A stretch of 64,000 nt of DNA from Sphingomonas taxi. Its GTDB lineage: Bacteria; Pseudomonadota; Alphaproteobacteria; Sphingomonadales; Sphingomonadaceae. The position numbers and the translations under genes were made by a program. The notes below the pieces were generated by a model. The model was not told the origin of the DNA. It made no database searches and saw only the letters and a program-made list of their open reading frames with translations. Below are positions 16,969-26,425 of this stretch, piece after piece (positions within the stretch are counted from its first letter, which is position 1; each line of letters begins with the position of its first letter). Where the stretch lies: assembly GCA_003240625.1 (NCBI GenBank), contig QFMX01000004.1, positions 62,001 to 126,000 of the forward strand, read 5' to 3'.

Positions 16969-17047
16969 GGGAAGGGGATGACGGGTGAACGGGTGAAGGG
17001 GTGAGCGGGTGGGACGCGCTGCTGCGTGACGGCCAACCCGAAATTAT

Positions 17048-17083
17048 TCCCCTCCCGCGAGCGGGAGGGGCTAGGGGAGGGGA
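17048..17083. repeat. Single G+C-rich intergenic repeat unit (type A2)
   Basis: CCCCTCCCGCGAGCGGGAGG plus GGCTAGGGGAGGGG, one arm of the type seen in pairs at 7159 and 26319. No inverted partner is present. It lies about 60 bases before the rsmB start, so the rsmB promoter must lie within or between repeats. Confidence 0.75.
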
Positions 17084-17144
17084 TGATGACGAACACCCCG
17101 TACCAAATCCCCACCCGAACCCACCCGAATTCGGGAGCCAACAC

Positions 17145-18332
17145 GTGACTCCCCCCGCACGCACCCAAGCCGCGATCGAACTCCTCGACCAGATCATCGC
17201 CGCCGCCCGCGAGTCCGGCGCCGCCGCCGACACGCTAATCGCCCGCTATTTCGCCACCCGCCGCTACGCCGGTTCGAAGGACCGCCGCGCCGTCCGCGAG
17301 CTCGTCTATGCCGCGATCCGCAAGGCCGGCGACCGCCCCGAAAACGGCCGCACAGCCATGCTGCTCGTCGCCGACGCCGATCCGGAACTCGCCGCGACTT
17401 TCGACGGCTCGACCCACGCCCCGGCCCCGATCGCCAAGGACGAACCCCGCGCCCGCGCCGGTGTCGCGCCGCAGTGGCTGACCAAAGCCCTCCGAGCCTC
17501 TGGCCTAGACGGCGCCGCACTGACCGACCTAGCCGGCCGCGCCACGCTCGATCTCCGCGTCAACACGCTGATCGCCGACCGTGCGACCGTCCTCGCAGCA
17601 CTTCCCGACGCCGAAGCCACGCGGCATGCCCCCGATGGCATCCGCCTCCCGACCGGCACCAACGTCGAAGCGCTCCCGCTCTTCAACGAAGGCGCGCTCG
17701 AAGTGCAGGACGAAGGCAGTCAGCTTGTCGGCCTCGCTATGCAGGCGAAACCCAGCGAACGCATCGTCGATCTCTGCGCCGGCGCAGGCGGCAAGACGCT
17801 CGCGCTCGCCGCGACGATGAAGAACGAAGGCGTGATCCTCGCCTGCGACACCGACCGCAACCGCCTCTCGCGCCTCGCTCCCCGCGCAACCCGCGCCGGC
17901 GCGACGATCGTCGAGAGCCGCCTGCTCAACCCGACGCGTGAGATCGAGGCGCTCAGCGAATGGGCCGGTCGCGCCGACGGCGTGCTCGTCGACGCACCGT
18001 GCTCGGGCACCGGCACATGGCGCCGCAATCCCGAGGCACGCTGGCGGCTCACCCCCGACCGTGTCTCGCGGCTGCAATCGACGCAGCAGCAGGTGCTCTC
18101 GGTCGCCGCCACGCTGGTCAAGCCCAGCGGCGCGCTCGTCTACATCGTCTGCTCGCTGCTCGACGCCGAGGGCACCGACCAGATCACCTGGTTCCTGAAC
18201 GCGCATCCCGGCTGGACGACCGAGCCCCTGAAACTCCCCGCCGGCGCAAAGCACGGCCACGGCGTCCGACTCGAACCCGGCCGCGATGGCACCGACGGCT
18301 TTTTTGTCGCGCGCCTCCGGGCTGCGTGCTAG
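17145..18332 (+). CDS. rsmB: RsmB/NOP-family RNA (cytosine-5) methyltransferase
   Basis: Probable 16S rRNA m5C methyltransferase. An N-terminal NusB-like domain (about 1-120: AIELLDQIIAAARE, KDRRAVRELVYAAIRK) precedes a SAM-binding domain with DLCAGAGGKTLALAA, the Cys286 motif DAPCSGTGTWRRNPE and the catalytic Cys336 motif YIVCSLLDAEG. I chose the GTG at 17145 (395 residues): GGGAG lies about 8 bases upstream, and the frame further upstream runs through a repeat unit. RsmB versus another NOP2/Sun paralogue cannot be settled from the sequence alone. Confidence 0.88.
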   Translation: MTPPARTQAAIELLDQIIAAARESGAAADTLIARYFATRRYAGSKDRRAVRELVYAAIRKAGDRPENGRTAMLLVADADPELAATFDGSTHAPAPIAKDEPRARAGVAPQWLTKALRASGLDGAALTDLAGRATLDLRVNTLIADRATVLAALPDAEATRHAPDGIRLPTGTNVEALPLFNEGALEVQDEGSQLVGLAMQAKPSERIVDLCAGAGGKTLALAATMKNEGVILACDTDRNRLSRLAPRATRAGATIVESRLLNPTREIEALSEWAGRADGVLVDAPCSGTGTWRRNPEARWRLTPDRVSRLQSTQQQVLSVAATLVKPSGALVYIVCSLLDAEGTDQITWFLNAHPGWTTEPLKLPAGAKHGHGVRLEPGRDGTDGFFVARLRAAC

Positions 18333-18364
18333 CCAGCCGGTTAATGACCCGCCTGGAGACGATC

Positions 18365-18865
18365 ATGCGTTTTTCGTCCGTTGCCTTTGCCGCCGCGCTG
18401 ACACTCGTGTGCGTATCGACGTCGCTCAGCGGGCAGCGCCCCGACGCGCAGATCGACGCGCGCTCGATGCAACTTCTCGCCCAGGGGCGCTCGCTGGTCG
18501 CCGCAGGCAATCTCGACGGCGCGACCGACGTGCTGGAGACCTCCGTCGCGGTCGATCCGCGCAACCGTGCCGCGTTCCTGCTGCTCGCCAAGGTCGCCGA
18601 GACGCGCGACCTGCCGGGCAAGGCGATCCGCTTGTACCGCGAGGCGTTGCTGCTCGAACCGAACGACGTCGCGGCGTTGAAGGGGCAGGGCGAGGCGCTC
18701 GTCGCCAAGGGCGCAGTGGTCCGCGCGAAGGACAATCTCGTGAAGATCCGCACGCTCTGCAAGGGCGCGTGCCCGGAAGCGACTCAGTTGTCCGCGGTGA
18801 TTGCAAAAGGCCCGCCGATCGCAACGGCGCAGATCGACAAGACGCCGGTAGCCGCCAAGGACTGA
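18365..18865 (+). CDS. Exported TPR-repeat protein
   Basis: A 166-residue protein with a signal peptide (RFSSVAFAAALTLVCVSTSL), then about two or three tetratricopeptide repeats: LLAQGRSLVAAGNLDGATDV, NRAAFLLLAKVAETRDLPGK, and AIRLYREALLLEPNDVAALK followed by GQGEALVAKG. A Cys pair (LCKGAC) near residue 137 may form a periplasmic disulfide. GGAG sits 6 bases before the ATG at 18365; an in-frame ATG at 18344 lacks a good site. TPR proteins are scaffolds; no partner is evident. It lies 32 bases after rsmB and may be co-transcribed with it. Confidence 0.75.
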   Translation: MRFSSVAFAAALTLVCVSTSLSGQRPDAQIDARSMQLLAQGRSLVAAGNLDGATDVLETSVAVDPRNRAAFLLLAKVAETRDLPGKAIRLYREALLLEPNDVAALKGQGEALVAKGAVVRAKDNLVKIRTLCKGACPEATQLSAVIAKGPPIATAQIDKTPVAAKD

Positions 18866-18870
18866 TGCAC

Positions 18871-18977
18871 TCCCCTCCCTGAAAGGGAGGGGCAGGGGGT
18901 GGGTCGCCCTCCGGACCAGCGCAACGCCCGCCAAGCAGCCAACCCACCCCCAAACCCTCCCTTCCAGGAAGGGGGGA
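18871..18977. repeat. Paired inverted G+C-rich intergenic repeat (type A1)
   Basis: CCCCTCCCTGAAAGGGAGGG plus GCAGGGGGTGGGT; the inverse (AACCCACCCCCAAACCCTCC, CTTCCAGGAAGGGGGG) ends at about 18977. It separates the convergent TPR-protein and rsmA genes, a likely bidirectional terminator position. Confidence 0.85.
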
Positions 18978-18980
18978 AGA

Positions 18981-19808
18981 TCAGCGGGTCTCGCGCGCCA
19001 GCGCCGTAAAGTCCGCCACCGACAGCGTTTCTGCCCGCCGCGTCGCCTCCACCCCGATCCGCTCCAGCGCATCCAACGCGCCCGGCATGCTTTTCAGGCT
19101 CTGCCGCAACATCTTCCGCCGCTGCCCGAACGCCGCGCCCGTCAGTCGCTCCAGCACCGCGAAATTCACCCCCTCCGGCGCCTCCACCGGCACCAGATGC
19201 ACAACCGCGGACATCACCTTCGGCGGCGGGGTGAACGCCGAGCGGTGCACCGGCATCGCGATCCGCGCGGTCGAGCGCCACTGTGCCAGCACCGCCAGCC
19301 GCCCGTAATGATCGTCATTGGTCTTCGCCACGATCCGCTCGGCGACTTCCTTCTGGAACATCAGCGTGCATGACTGCCACCACGGTAGCCAAGACGCCGA
19401 CAGCCAGCCGACGAGCAACCCCGTGCCGATATTATACGGCAGGTTCGACACGATATGCGGCTTGCCCTCGAACAGTGCGGGCGCGTCGATCTCCATCGCA
19501 TCGCCCTCGATCACGCGCAGCATCCCCGGATACGCCTCGCCGAGTTCGGCCAGCGCCGGGATACACCGCCGATCGCGCTCGATCGCCGTCACCCGCGCGC
19601 CCGCCGCAAGCAGCGCGCGCGTCAGACCGCCAGGCCCAGGTCCCACTTCCAGCACTTCCGCACCACGCAGATCGCCCGGGACCGCGGCGATCCGCTTGAG
19701 CAACTGCATGTCGAACAGGAAATTCTGGCCAAGCGCTTTGCTCGCGTTCAAACCGTACCGCGCGATCACCTCGCGCAGCGGGGGCAGCGCCGTTACCGCA
19801 TCGCTCAC
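18981..19808 (-). CDS. rsmA: 16S rRNA (adenine1518/1519-N6)-dimethyltransferase
   Basis: KsgA/RsmA of 275 residues dimethylates two adenines in 16S helix 45 late in 30S assembly. Motifs: LGQNFLFDMQLL at the N-terminus, SAM-binding VLEVGPGPGGLT, and the catalytic NLPYNIGT. The C-terminal helical domain is intact. Its start overlaps the pdxA stop by 4 bases, making it the last gene of the lptD-surA-pdxA-rsmA operon, an order also found in E. coli. Confidence 0.97.
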   Translation of the reverse strand: MSDAVTALPPLREVIARYGLNASKALGQNFLFDMQLLKRIAAVPGDLRGAEVLEVGPGPGGLTRALLAAGARVTAIERDRRCIPALAELGEAYPGMLRVIEGDAMEIDAPALFEGKPHIVSNLPYNIGTGLLVGWLSASWLPWWQSCTLMFQKEVAERIVAKTNDDHYGRLAVLAQWRSTARIAMPVHRSAFTPPPKVMSAVVHLVPVEAPEGVNFAVLERLTGAAFGQRRKMLRQSLKSMPGALDALERIGVEATRRAETLSVADFTALARETR

Positions 19809-20815
19809 GATTTGCAGGCTGCGGTCTGCGCGCGCCGGTCGGCCGCTTCGCCCGCCATCGCGATCGCCGCGATCATCGCACCCGGCTCGGCGAGGTTCTT
19901 GCCCGCGATCGCGAATGCGGTGCCGTGATCGGGCGAGGTCCGCACGATCGGCAACCCCAGCGTCATGTTGACGCCCTCGTCGAAATGGATCGTCTTGAGC
20001 GGCACCAGCGCCTGGTCATGATAGCAGCACATCACGACGTCATACGTGGCACGCGCCCGCGGGTGGAACATCGTGTCTGCGGCAAACGGCCCGGTCGCAT
20101 CGATACCCTCGTCCCGCAGGATCGCGATCGCCGGCGCGATGATCTCGATCTCCTCGCGCCCCAGCGCACCCTGTTCGCCGGCATGCGGATTGAAGCCCGC
20201 AAAGGCGAGCCGCGGGTTCTCGATCCCGAAGTTGCGCAGCAACCCGCGTGCAGTCGCGCGGCCCTTGGCGACGATCAGGTCGATCGTCAGCAGCGCCGAG
20301 ACGTCCTTCAACGGCACGTGGGTCGTGATCGGCACCACCTTCAGCGAAGGCCCGGCCAGCATCATCACCGCATTGTCGCCCGCCACGCCGTAGCGCTCTG
20401 CGACGAACTCGGTCTGCCCCGGATGACTGAAGCCGATCGCATACAGCTGCGACTTCGACACCGGCCCCGTCACCAGCGCGCGCGCCGCCCCGGTACGGAC
20501 GAGCCCGACGGCCAACTCCAGCGAATGCAGCGCACATCGCGCGCCATCGGCGTCCGGGTGTCCGGGAACGATCGTCCCGCCGTCGCCCACGTTCAGTACC
20601 GGCAGCGCATCCGCGAACACCGCCCCGGCTTCGTTCATATCCGCGACCCGCGCGATCTGGCCGGTCCAGACCCGCTCGATCGCGCGGGCATCGCCAACCG
20701 CGACGAACGGCGGCAAGCGGTGCGTCTCACGCGCGTCCCAGGCCTTGGCGATGATCTCCGGACCGATCCCCGCAGGATCGCCCATCGATACCGCGAGCGG
20801 GTGCACGCGCGTCAC
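19805..20815 (-). CDS. pdxA: 4-hydroxythreonine-4-phosphate dehydrogenase
   Basis: Pyridoxal-phosphate biosynthesis enzyme (336 residues; E. coli 329) that oxidises 4-phosphohydroxy-L-threonine with NAD(P)+. Family signatures: SMGDPAGIGPEIIAKAW at the N-terminus, ALVTGPVSK, FNPHAGEQGALG with a metal-ligand His, and CCYHDQALVPLKT. It starts 34 bases after surA and overlaps rsmA by 4 bases. Confidence 0.97.
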   Translation of the reverse strand: MTRVHPLAVSMGDPAGIGPEIIAKAWDARETHRLPPFVAVGDARAIERVWTGQIARVADMNEAGAVFADALPVLNVGDGGTIVPGHPDADGARCALHSLELAVGLVRTGAARALVTGPVSKSQLYAIGFSHPGQTEFVAERYGVAGDNAVMMLAGPSLKVVPITTHVPLKDVSALLTIDLIVAKGRATARGLLRNFGIENPRLAFAGFNPHAGEQGALGREEIEIIAPAIAILRDEGIDATGPFAADTMFHPRARATYDVVMCCYHDQALVPLKTIHFDEGVNMTLGLPIVRTSPDHGTAFAIAGKNLAEPGAMIAAIAMAGEAADRRAQTAACKS

Positions 20816-20849
20816 GCGCCGATCATCCCATCGCGGTCATCGGCCGCGG

Positions 20850-22274
20850 TCACCGATAATCGACCACGGCATCGCGCCGCAGATCGCGCAGCTTCTGCTG
20901 AGCCCGCAGGTTGACGCGCTGCTGTTCGAGCTGGCCCTGGATCTGCTCCGAATTCGGTACCGACCCAGCCTGCGCATCGTCGCGTCCGCACAGCACCAGC
21001 GCGCGCACGCCCTGTTCCGCAGAGCCGAACGGCGGCGTCGACTGACCGACCTGAAGTTTCAGCATGATCTCCTGAAGCTGTGGCGGCAGGTCGCGGATGC
21101 GAACCGTGTCGTTGTCGACCACGTCCGCACCGATTCCGGCGGCGACCTTCTCCACGGTGCCGCACCCGCGCAGATCCTGCGTCGCCTTGGCGAATGCCTG
21201 GGCACGCGCCGCGGCCTGCGCCTGGTTGGTGTTCGGCGGGAACTTGAGCGTCAGCTGTTTGAGGCTGAGCTTCGCATCGCGGGGATCGGCCGTCAGCACC
21301 TGGCGTTTGTCGGTCAGGTACAGGATCGAATAGCCGCCCGAAACCTCGATCGGCCCCGCGACCTGGCCGACCTGCATCGTCGTCGCGGCTTCGGCCAGCG
21401 GCGCCGGCAGCGTCGCCGCACGGATCCAGCCGAGATCGCCGCCGACCGCCCGGGTCGACGCTTCGGAGAATTGGCGCGCATAATATTCGAACGGCTGCGC
21501 GCCCTTCTGGATTTCCTGAAGGATCTGCTTGGCGTTCGTATAGACCTGCTGGCTGTTCGCCGGCGTCGCCGCGAGATAGATTTCCTTGAGGTTGAACTCG
21601 TCGGTGCCCTTGGCCGCCTGGAGACGGTCGATGATCGACTTCACCTCCTCGTCGCCGACGTTGACGAACGGCTCGACGCGGCGGCGCAGATAGCGCTGCC
21701 AGGCGAGTTCGCCCTCGATCTGCCGCTTGAGCGAGCGCTCGGACGACCCGGACTCGCGCAGGAATGCGCGCATTGCCTCCGGGGTCCTGTTGAACCGCTT
21801 GGACACCGCATTGTAGCTCTGCGTCAGCTCGGCGGGCGTGATCGCGATGTCGGCGGTCTTCGCCTCCTGGATCTGCAACGTCTCGTCGATCAGCTGGCGT
21901 AGCACCTGAAGCTTCAGACGCTCGCGGTCCTCCGGCGACAGCTTCGCTTCGTTCGCCATGGCCACCAGCGCCACGCGCTGGTCGACGTCGGTACCGGTGA
22001 TGACCGTGTCGTTGACGATCGCGGTCGGCTTGCGGACATTGGGGTCGAGCTTGCCGAAGATCTGCAGGTTGGTCGGGATGTCGAGACCGGTATTGTCCGG
22101 CACGCTCTGGTCCTGGACCGTCCGACCGGCGCCTGCCTCGCCTGCGGCACCCTGCGGAGGAGCGCTCTGTGCGATCGCACTTGCCGCCAGCGCGGCCAGA
22201 ACCACCGCCCCGATCACACGGCTGCTACGCGCCGCCAGTCGAACATCATGCTTCAAGTGTCGGTATCCCATCAT
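20850..22274 (-). CDS. surA: Periplasmic peptidyl-prolyl isomerase / chaperone SurA
   Basis: A 474-residue exported protein with signal peptide (VIGAVVLAALAASAIAQSAP). The N-terminal SurA chaperone domain (VNDTVITGTDVDQRVALVAM, RQLIDETLQIQEAK) is followed by a parvulin-type PPIase domain (about 235-340: PFEYYARQFSEASTRAVGGD, GQVAGPIEVSGGYSILYL). Only one parvulin copy is clear, against two in E. coli SurA. It escorts outer-membrane proteins, including LptD, to the Bam complex. The lptD gene lies directly upstream. Tandem Met codons leave the exact start open by one codon. Confidence 0.9.
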   Translation of the reverse strand: MMGYRHLKHDVRLAARSSRVIGAVVLAALAASAIAQSAPPQGAAGEAGAGRTVQDQSVPDNTGLDIPTNLQIFGKLDPNVRKPTAIVNDTVITGTDVDQRVALVAMANEAKLSPEDRERLKLQVLRQLIDETLQIQEAKTADIAITPAELTQSYNAVSKRFNRTPEAMRAFLRESGSSERSLKRQIEGELAWQRYLRRRVEPFVNVGDEEVKSIIDRLQAAKGTDEFNLKEIYLAATPANSQQVYTNAKQILQEIQKGAQPFEYYARQFSEASTRAVGGDLGWIRAATLPAPLAEAATTMQVGQVAGPIEVSGGYSILYLTDKRQVLTADPRDAKLSLKQLTLKFPPNTNQAQAAARAQAFAKATQDLRGCGTVEKVAAGIGADVVDNDTVRIRDLPPQLQEIMLKLQVGQSTPPFGSAEQGVRALVLCGRDDAQAGSVPNSEQIQGQLEQQRVNLRAQQKLRDLRRDAVVDYR

Positions 22275-22349
22275 CGCGCGCCGTACATCGCACCGTCATT
22301 GCCATGACGGCACATATCCGGCGATGCCCCAAAGTAGCTGAACGCGGGC

Positions 22350-24662
22350 TTAGCGGCCGAGGTTGGTGAAGGCCAGCGTCAACAGGAAGCTGTTGCCCTT
22401 ACGCGCGTCGCCGGTGTCGTTGTAGGTTCGCCGCCAGGTCCCGCCGAGACGCAGGCAGTCGTCCTCATACTGGATGCCGATGCGGTGGCGGATCGGGGTG
22501 AAGCCGTCGCTGCGGGACAGCGGGTCCTCCGATGCGTTGGTGAGATCGACCACGCCCGAGCCGAACGCCGACCAGAACCGCGCGAACTGGACGCGGCCGG
22601 CGACGCGGACCTCCTCCCGGTCGCGCAGATCCTCGATCGACGCGTCGATGTTGCGGTTCAGCTTCAGATAGCCGACGAGCACATAGGTCGCCCGCGAGCC
22701 GACCGTCGCGTCGAGCTCGTTGCGGCGGATCGCAAAGCCGTCCTTGTCGAGTCGATAGCGGTGGACGATCGAGACGAAGTCGCGGAACCGAAGCTCGCTG
22801 CGCCCGACGATGTCGGAGAACCGATCGCTGAGGCCGGTGCCGTCCGGCAGGATGGTGGGGCGCAGGTCCAGGCGATAGCTCTGGCCGACATTGGTGGTGA
22901 AGCTGATGCCGGGCAGGTCGAGCGCCCATTCGCCACCATAAGTGACGCGCGACGAATCCTCGAACCGGTCATAGCCGGCGAACCGGTTCAGCGAGAACAG
23001 GTTGGTGTCGTCGAGATCGACCGCGCGCGAATCCTCGTTCGGCAGGGTGATGTTCGCGACCTTGGGGGCCGCGACGAACTGAACCCGCGGGGTGAACCGC
23101 TGCGTGCCGCCAAGGAACGTCCCGATGAACGGCCACTTCACGTCGACCGCGACCGCACCGATCGCGCGCTGGTGAAAGCCCTCCAGCCCACGGTAGCTGA
23201 GGTTGGTCGTCGCGTCGGTATTGTCGGTGTTATACAGGTCGCCGCGGGCGAACGCCGTGAACGTGACCTCCTGGCCCCAGTTGGTGAAGCGGCGCAGGTC
23301 CCATTGGAGGCTGGCGAACGCGCGCTGCGTGTCCTGGCCATCGGTGCGGGTCAGCGCGAGCGTGTTCAGCTGGAGCTGGAACCGGCCGCCGACCAGCCCG
23401 TCGTCGAACCGCTTGCGATAGTCGATCTCGGGCAACGCGATCGGCTGATCCCCCTGCCTGTCGGCGACGCGCAACGTCTGCGCATACCAGCCGCTCAGCG
23501 AGAAATAGCTGCTGTCGTCGATCCGCTCCAGGCTGGCGGTGGTGCGCAGCCGATCATCGCGCGAGATGTCGTAGCGGCGCAGGAACGTCCGATCCGTCGT
23601 CAGGCGCAGCGAACCGCTCGCGGTCCAGTTCGGCGACAGCTGATAGCGCCCCACGCCGTCGATATAGCCCCGGAACGCCATGCTAGTGTCGGTCGGGTCC
23701 GCGGTCGCCAGGTCGTCGCTACGCCGGCTTTCGGTCGCATAGGCGCGCACTTTGAACGCACCCTTCGAATTGAGCGCGGAATAATCGACCTGCGCCATCG
23801 GCAGTACGCTGCTGTAGATGTGCGGCGTGATGACCAGCCCCTGGTTGGGGGCAAGCTTCCAGTAATAGGGAACGCTGACTTCGACGCCGTTGACGCGGCT
23901 GTATCCGCCGTTCGGCGAGAGTAGCCCGCTATCGCTGCCGCCGCCGACCGGATTCGAGAACTCGGGCAGCGGCAGGCTCGGGAGGCCGAACAGGTGAAGC
24001 CGCGCGCCCTTGTAGAAGATGCGCTTCCGCTCCGGACGATAGGTGACGCGGACCGCGGTGATCTTCCACGTCGGTTCCTTCGGGCAACCGGCGGAATTGG
24101 TGACGCCGCACGGCGTGTAGGCTGCGGTTTTCAAATTGACCGTGCCGTCGGCGTCGCGCGTGCCCTGCTCGGCGGCGAGGCGCCCGCCCTGTTCGAGCAC
24201 GACGAGCATGTTGTCGACCACGCCGTCCTTCAGCGAATCGGTCAGGTTGATCTCGTCACCGTACGCGATGTCGCCTTCGGGATTGGTGACCGCGATATTG
24301 CCGGTCGCGACGACCTTGCCGGTCTTGCGGTTCCACACGACCTTGTCGGCACGCAGGCGGCTGCCCTGGCGGAACATCCGGACTTCACCGGTCGCGGTGA
24401 CGATATCGGTGTTGGTGTTGTATTCCAGCGCCGTGGAGCTGAACTGCACTTGGTCTTCGGCCGGCGTCGCCGTCGACGCATTGGCGACCGGTGGGTCCTG
24501 TACCGGTGGCGCGACCGGACGGTTCTGGAAATCCTGGGCCTGCACGGGCGAGCTTGCCAGTCCGCACGCCAGCGCGAGCGAAACGGCACAACCCGTCAAA
24601 AGGTCGATACGCAACACGATCCGAACCAACCCCTTTGGCACTGGGCAGCCGTTTGCCGCCAT
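22350..24662 (-). CDS. lptD: LPS-assembly outer-membrane protein LptD
   Basis: A 770-residue protein. A signal peptide ends near PVQAQDF (about residue 43). An LptA/OstA-like periplasmic jellyroll follows (about 70-190: FSSTALEYNTNTDIVTATGE, RADKVVWNRKTGKVVATGNI), then a long beta-barrel with aromatic girdles. Two cysteines (CGVTNSAGC) lie after the jellyroll, but the E. coli four-Cys arrangement is not evident. LptD with LptE moves lipopolysaccharide, or glycosphingolipid-like lipids in sphingomonads, to the outer leaflet. It heads the lptD-surA-pdxA-rsmA operon and diverges from pepA. Confidence 0.93.
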   Translation of the reverse strand: MAANGCPVPKGLVRIVLRIDLLTGCAVSLALACGLASSPVQAQDFQNRPVAPPVQDPPVANASTATPAEDQVQFSSTALEYNTNTDIVTATGEVRMFRQGSRLRADKVVWNRKTGKVVATGNIAVTNPEGDIAYGDEINLTDSLKDGVVDNMLVVLEQGGRLAAEQGTRDADGTVNLKTAAYTPCGVTNSAGCPKEPTWKITAVRVTYRPERKRIFYKGARLHLFGLPSLPLPEFSNPVGGGSDSGLLSPNGGYSRVNGVEVSVPYYWKLAPNQGLVITPHIYSSVLPMAQVDYSALNSKGAFKVRAYATESRRSDDLATADPTDTSMAFRGYIDGVGRYQLSPNWTASGSLRLTTDRTFLRRYDISRDDRLRTTASLERIDDSSYFSLSGWYAQTLRVADRQGDQPIALPEIDYRKRFDDGLVGGRFQLQLNTLALTRTDGQDTQRAFASLQWDLRRFTNWGQEVTFTAFARGDLYNTDNTDATTNLSYRGLEGFHQRAIGAVAVDVKWPFIGTFLGGTQRFTPRVQFVAAPKVANITLPNEDSRAVDLDDTNLFSLNRFAGYDRFEDSSRVTYGGEWALDLPGISFTTNVGQSYRLDLRPTILPDGTGLSDRFSDIVGRSELRFRDFVSIVHRYRLDKDGFAIRRNELDATVGSRATYVLVGYLKLNRNIDASIEDLRDREEVRVAGRVQFARFWSAFGSGVVDLTNASEDPLSRSDGFTPIRHRIGIQYEDDCLRLGGTWRRTYNDTGDARKGNSFLLTLAFTNLGR

Positions 24663-24833
24663 ATCGCCCGCCTATCGCACCACCGGCCCTTCGCTGCAAT
24701 CGCATCCCGCACTCGCTTGCAGGCGCGTCGCTGCAATCATCGGGCGTTGAGGGGCTCCACCTTGCTTTGCCGGACCCGCGGCATCAACTTATGGGGTACG
24801 CACATCCGTTCAAAAGCTTCCCGAGGTTTCTTC

Positions 24834-26309
24834 ATGCAGATCGTCTTCGCCCCGACCGTTCCCGCCAACGCTCCGATCCTGGCCGTCCCCGTCGCGAAGG
24901 ACGGCGTGGCGCAGACCAAGTGGAGCGCGATCGGCGGCGATGTCGAGGCGGTGGCGACCAGCGCGGCGAGCGCGGCACGGTTCGCGGGCGAGGCAGGCTC
25001 GGTCGTCGAGCTGTTCGTGCCCGTCGACGGTGCAGTCCGCCAAGTTCTGCTCGTCGGCGTCGGCACGGGCGAGAACGCCGATTGGGAGAAGGCTGGCGGC
25101 GCGATCACCGCACGCCTGCTGACCTCGGGCGCGACCTCGGTCGTCGCCGACCTCTCCGCCGGCGCCACGCCGACTCCGAAGGCCGCCGCGCACTTCGCCG
25201 CCGCCGCCGCGCAGCGCGCATGGCGGTACGACACGTACCGCACCAAGCTCCCCGAGAAGTCGAAGCCGACGCTGACCGAGATCACCATCGCCGGTGCGCC
25301 CGAGGGTACCGATGCGGCGTGGGCCGAGCAGTTGGCGGTCACCGGCGGTCTCGGCCTGACGCGCTGGCTCGTCACGTCGCCGCCGAACGTCGTCTATCCC
25401 GAGAGCTTCGTCGAGAAGGTGACCAATGAGGTCGAGGGCCTCGGCCTCGAGATCACCGTGCTCGACGAAGCGCAGATGACCGAGCTCGGCATGGGCTCGC
25501 TGCTCGGCGTCAGCCAGGGCTCGCGCCGTGAAGCGCGCATCCTCGCGCTCAAGTGGAACGGGGCAGGGGCCGACGCGCCCACGCTCGCGTTCGTCGGCAA
25601 AGGCGTGACGTTCGATTCGGGCGGCATCTCGATCAAGCCCGGCGCCGGCATGGAAGACATGAAGTGGGACATGGGCGGGGCAGGGGCGGTCGCCGGCGCG
25701 ATGAAGGCGCTGGCCGCGCGTAAGGCGAAGGCGAACGTCGTCGGCGTGATGGGCCTGGTCGAGAACATGCCCGATGGCGCGGCACTGCGTCCGAGCGACG
25801 TCATCACTTCGATGTCCGGCCAGACGATCGAAGTGCTCAACACCGACGCCGAGGGTCGTCTCGTGCTGTGCGATTGCGTGACCTGGGTGCAGCAGGCGCA
25901 CAAGCCGACCACGATCGTCGATCTCGCCACGCTGACGGGGGCGATGATCGTCGCGCTCGGCACCGAGAATGGCGGCATCTTCGCCAATGACGACGCGCTC
26001 GCCGACCAGCTGATTGCGGCCGGCAAGACCACCGGCGACACGCTCTGGCGTTTCCCGCTGTCGCCTGCGTACGACAAGCTGATCGACTCGCCGATCGCCG
26101 ACATGAAGAACGTCGGGCCGCGCGGCGCCGGCTCGATCACCGCGGCGCAGTTCATCAAGCGCTTCGTCGACGACGGCGTGAAGTGGGCGCATCTCGACAT
26201 TGCCGGCATGGTCTGGTCGGACAAACCCGGCACCAACCACGACAAGGGCGCAACCGGCTACGGCGTCCGCCTGCTAGACCAGTTCGTCGCCGACAATTTC
26301 GAGGGCTGA
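24834..26309 (+). CDS. pepA: Leucyl aminopeptidase (M17)
   Basis: A 491-residue cytosolic di-metal aminopeptidase. The family signature NTDAEGRLVL is present, with metal and active-site regions VGKGVTFDSGGISIKPG, MKWDMGGAGAV and SGNDA-independent support from the conserved DLATLTGA stretch. Start at 24834 (MQIVFAPTVPAN) with GAGG about 7 bases upstream; the frame is open far upstream, where it runs antisense through lptD without homology. E. coli PepA also binds DNA at Xer sites; that role cannot be inferred here. Confidence 0.95.
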   Translation: MQIVFAPTVPANAPILAVPVAKDGVAQTKWSAIGGDVEAVATSAASAARFAGEAGSVVELFVPVDGAVRQVLLVGVGTGENADWEKAGGAITARLLTSGATSVVADLSAGATPTPKAAAHFAAAAAQRAWRYDTYRTKLPEKSKPTLTEITIAGAPEGTDAAWAEQLAVTGGLGLTRWLVTSPPNVVYPESFVEKVTNEVEGLGLEITVLDEAQMTELGMGSLLGVSQGSRREARILALKWNGAGADAPTLAFVGKGVTFDSGGISIKPGAGMEDMKWDMGGAGAVAGAMKALAARKAKANVVGVMGLVENMPDGAALRPSDVITSMSGQTIEVLNTDAEGRLVLCDCVTWVQQAHKPTTIVDLATLTGAMIVALGTENGGIFANDDALADQLIAAGKTTGDTLWRFPLSPAYDKLIDSPIADMKNVGPRGAGSITAAQFIKRFVDDGVKWAHLDIAGMVWSDKPGTNHDKGATGYGVRLLDQFVADNFEG

Positions 26310-26318
26310 ACGCAAGAA

Positions 26319-26420
26319 TCCCCCTCCCGCTTGCGGGAGGGGTTAGGGGAGGGGCCAACCGCGAGCGGTGTCGAGCGAGGCGAACCCCTCCCCCGACCCC
26401 TCCCGCAAGCGGAAGGGGAG
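26319..26420. repeat. Paired inverted G+C-rich intergenic repeat (type A2)
   Basis: CCCCTCCCGCTTGCGGGAGG plus GGTTAGGGGAGGGG; the inverse (CCCCTCCCCCGACCCCTCCC, GCAAGCGGAAGGGG) ends at about 26420. About 30 bases separate the arms. It almost abuts the holC start at 26426, so its last bases supply the purine-rich ribosome-binding site of holC. Confidence 0.85.
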
Positions 26421-26425
26421 TAAGT

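Noticed and set aside
16656..17083. Possible CRISPR array because of closely spaced repeats
   Set aside because: Repeats are inverted pairs of different families, without uniform direct repeats or regular spacers, and no cas genes are near.
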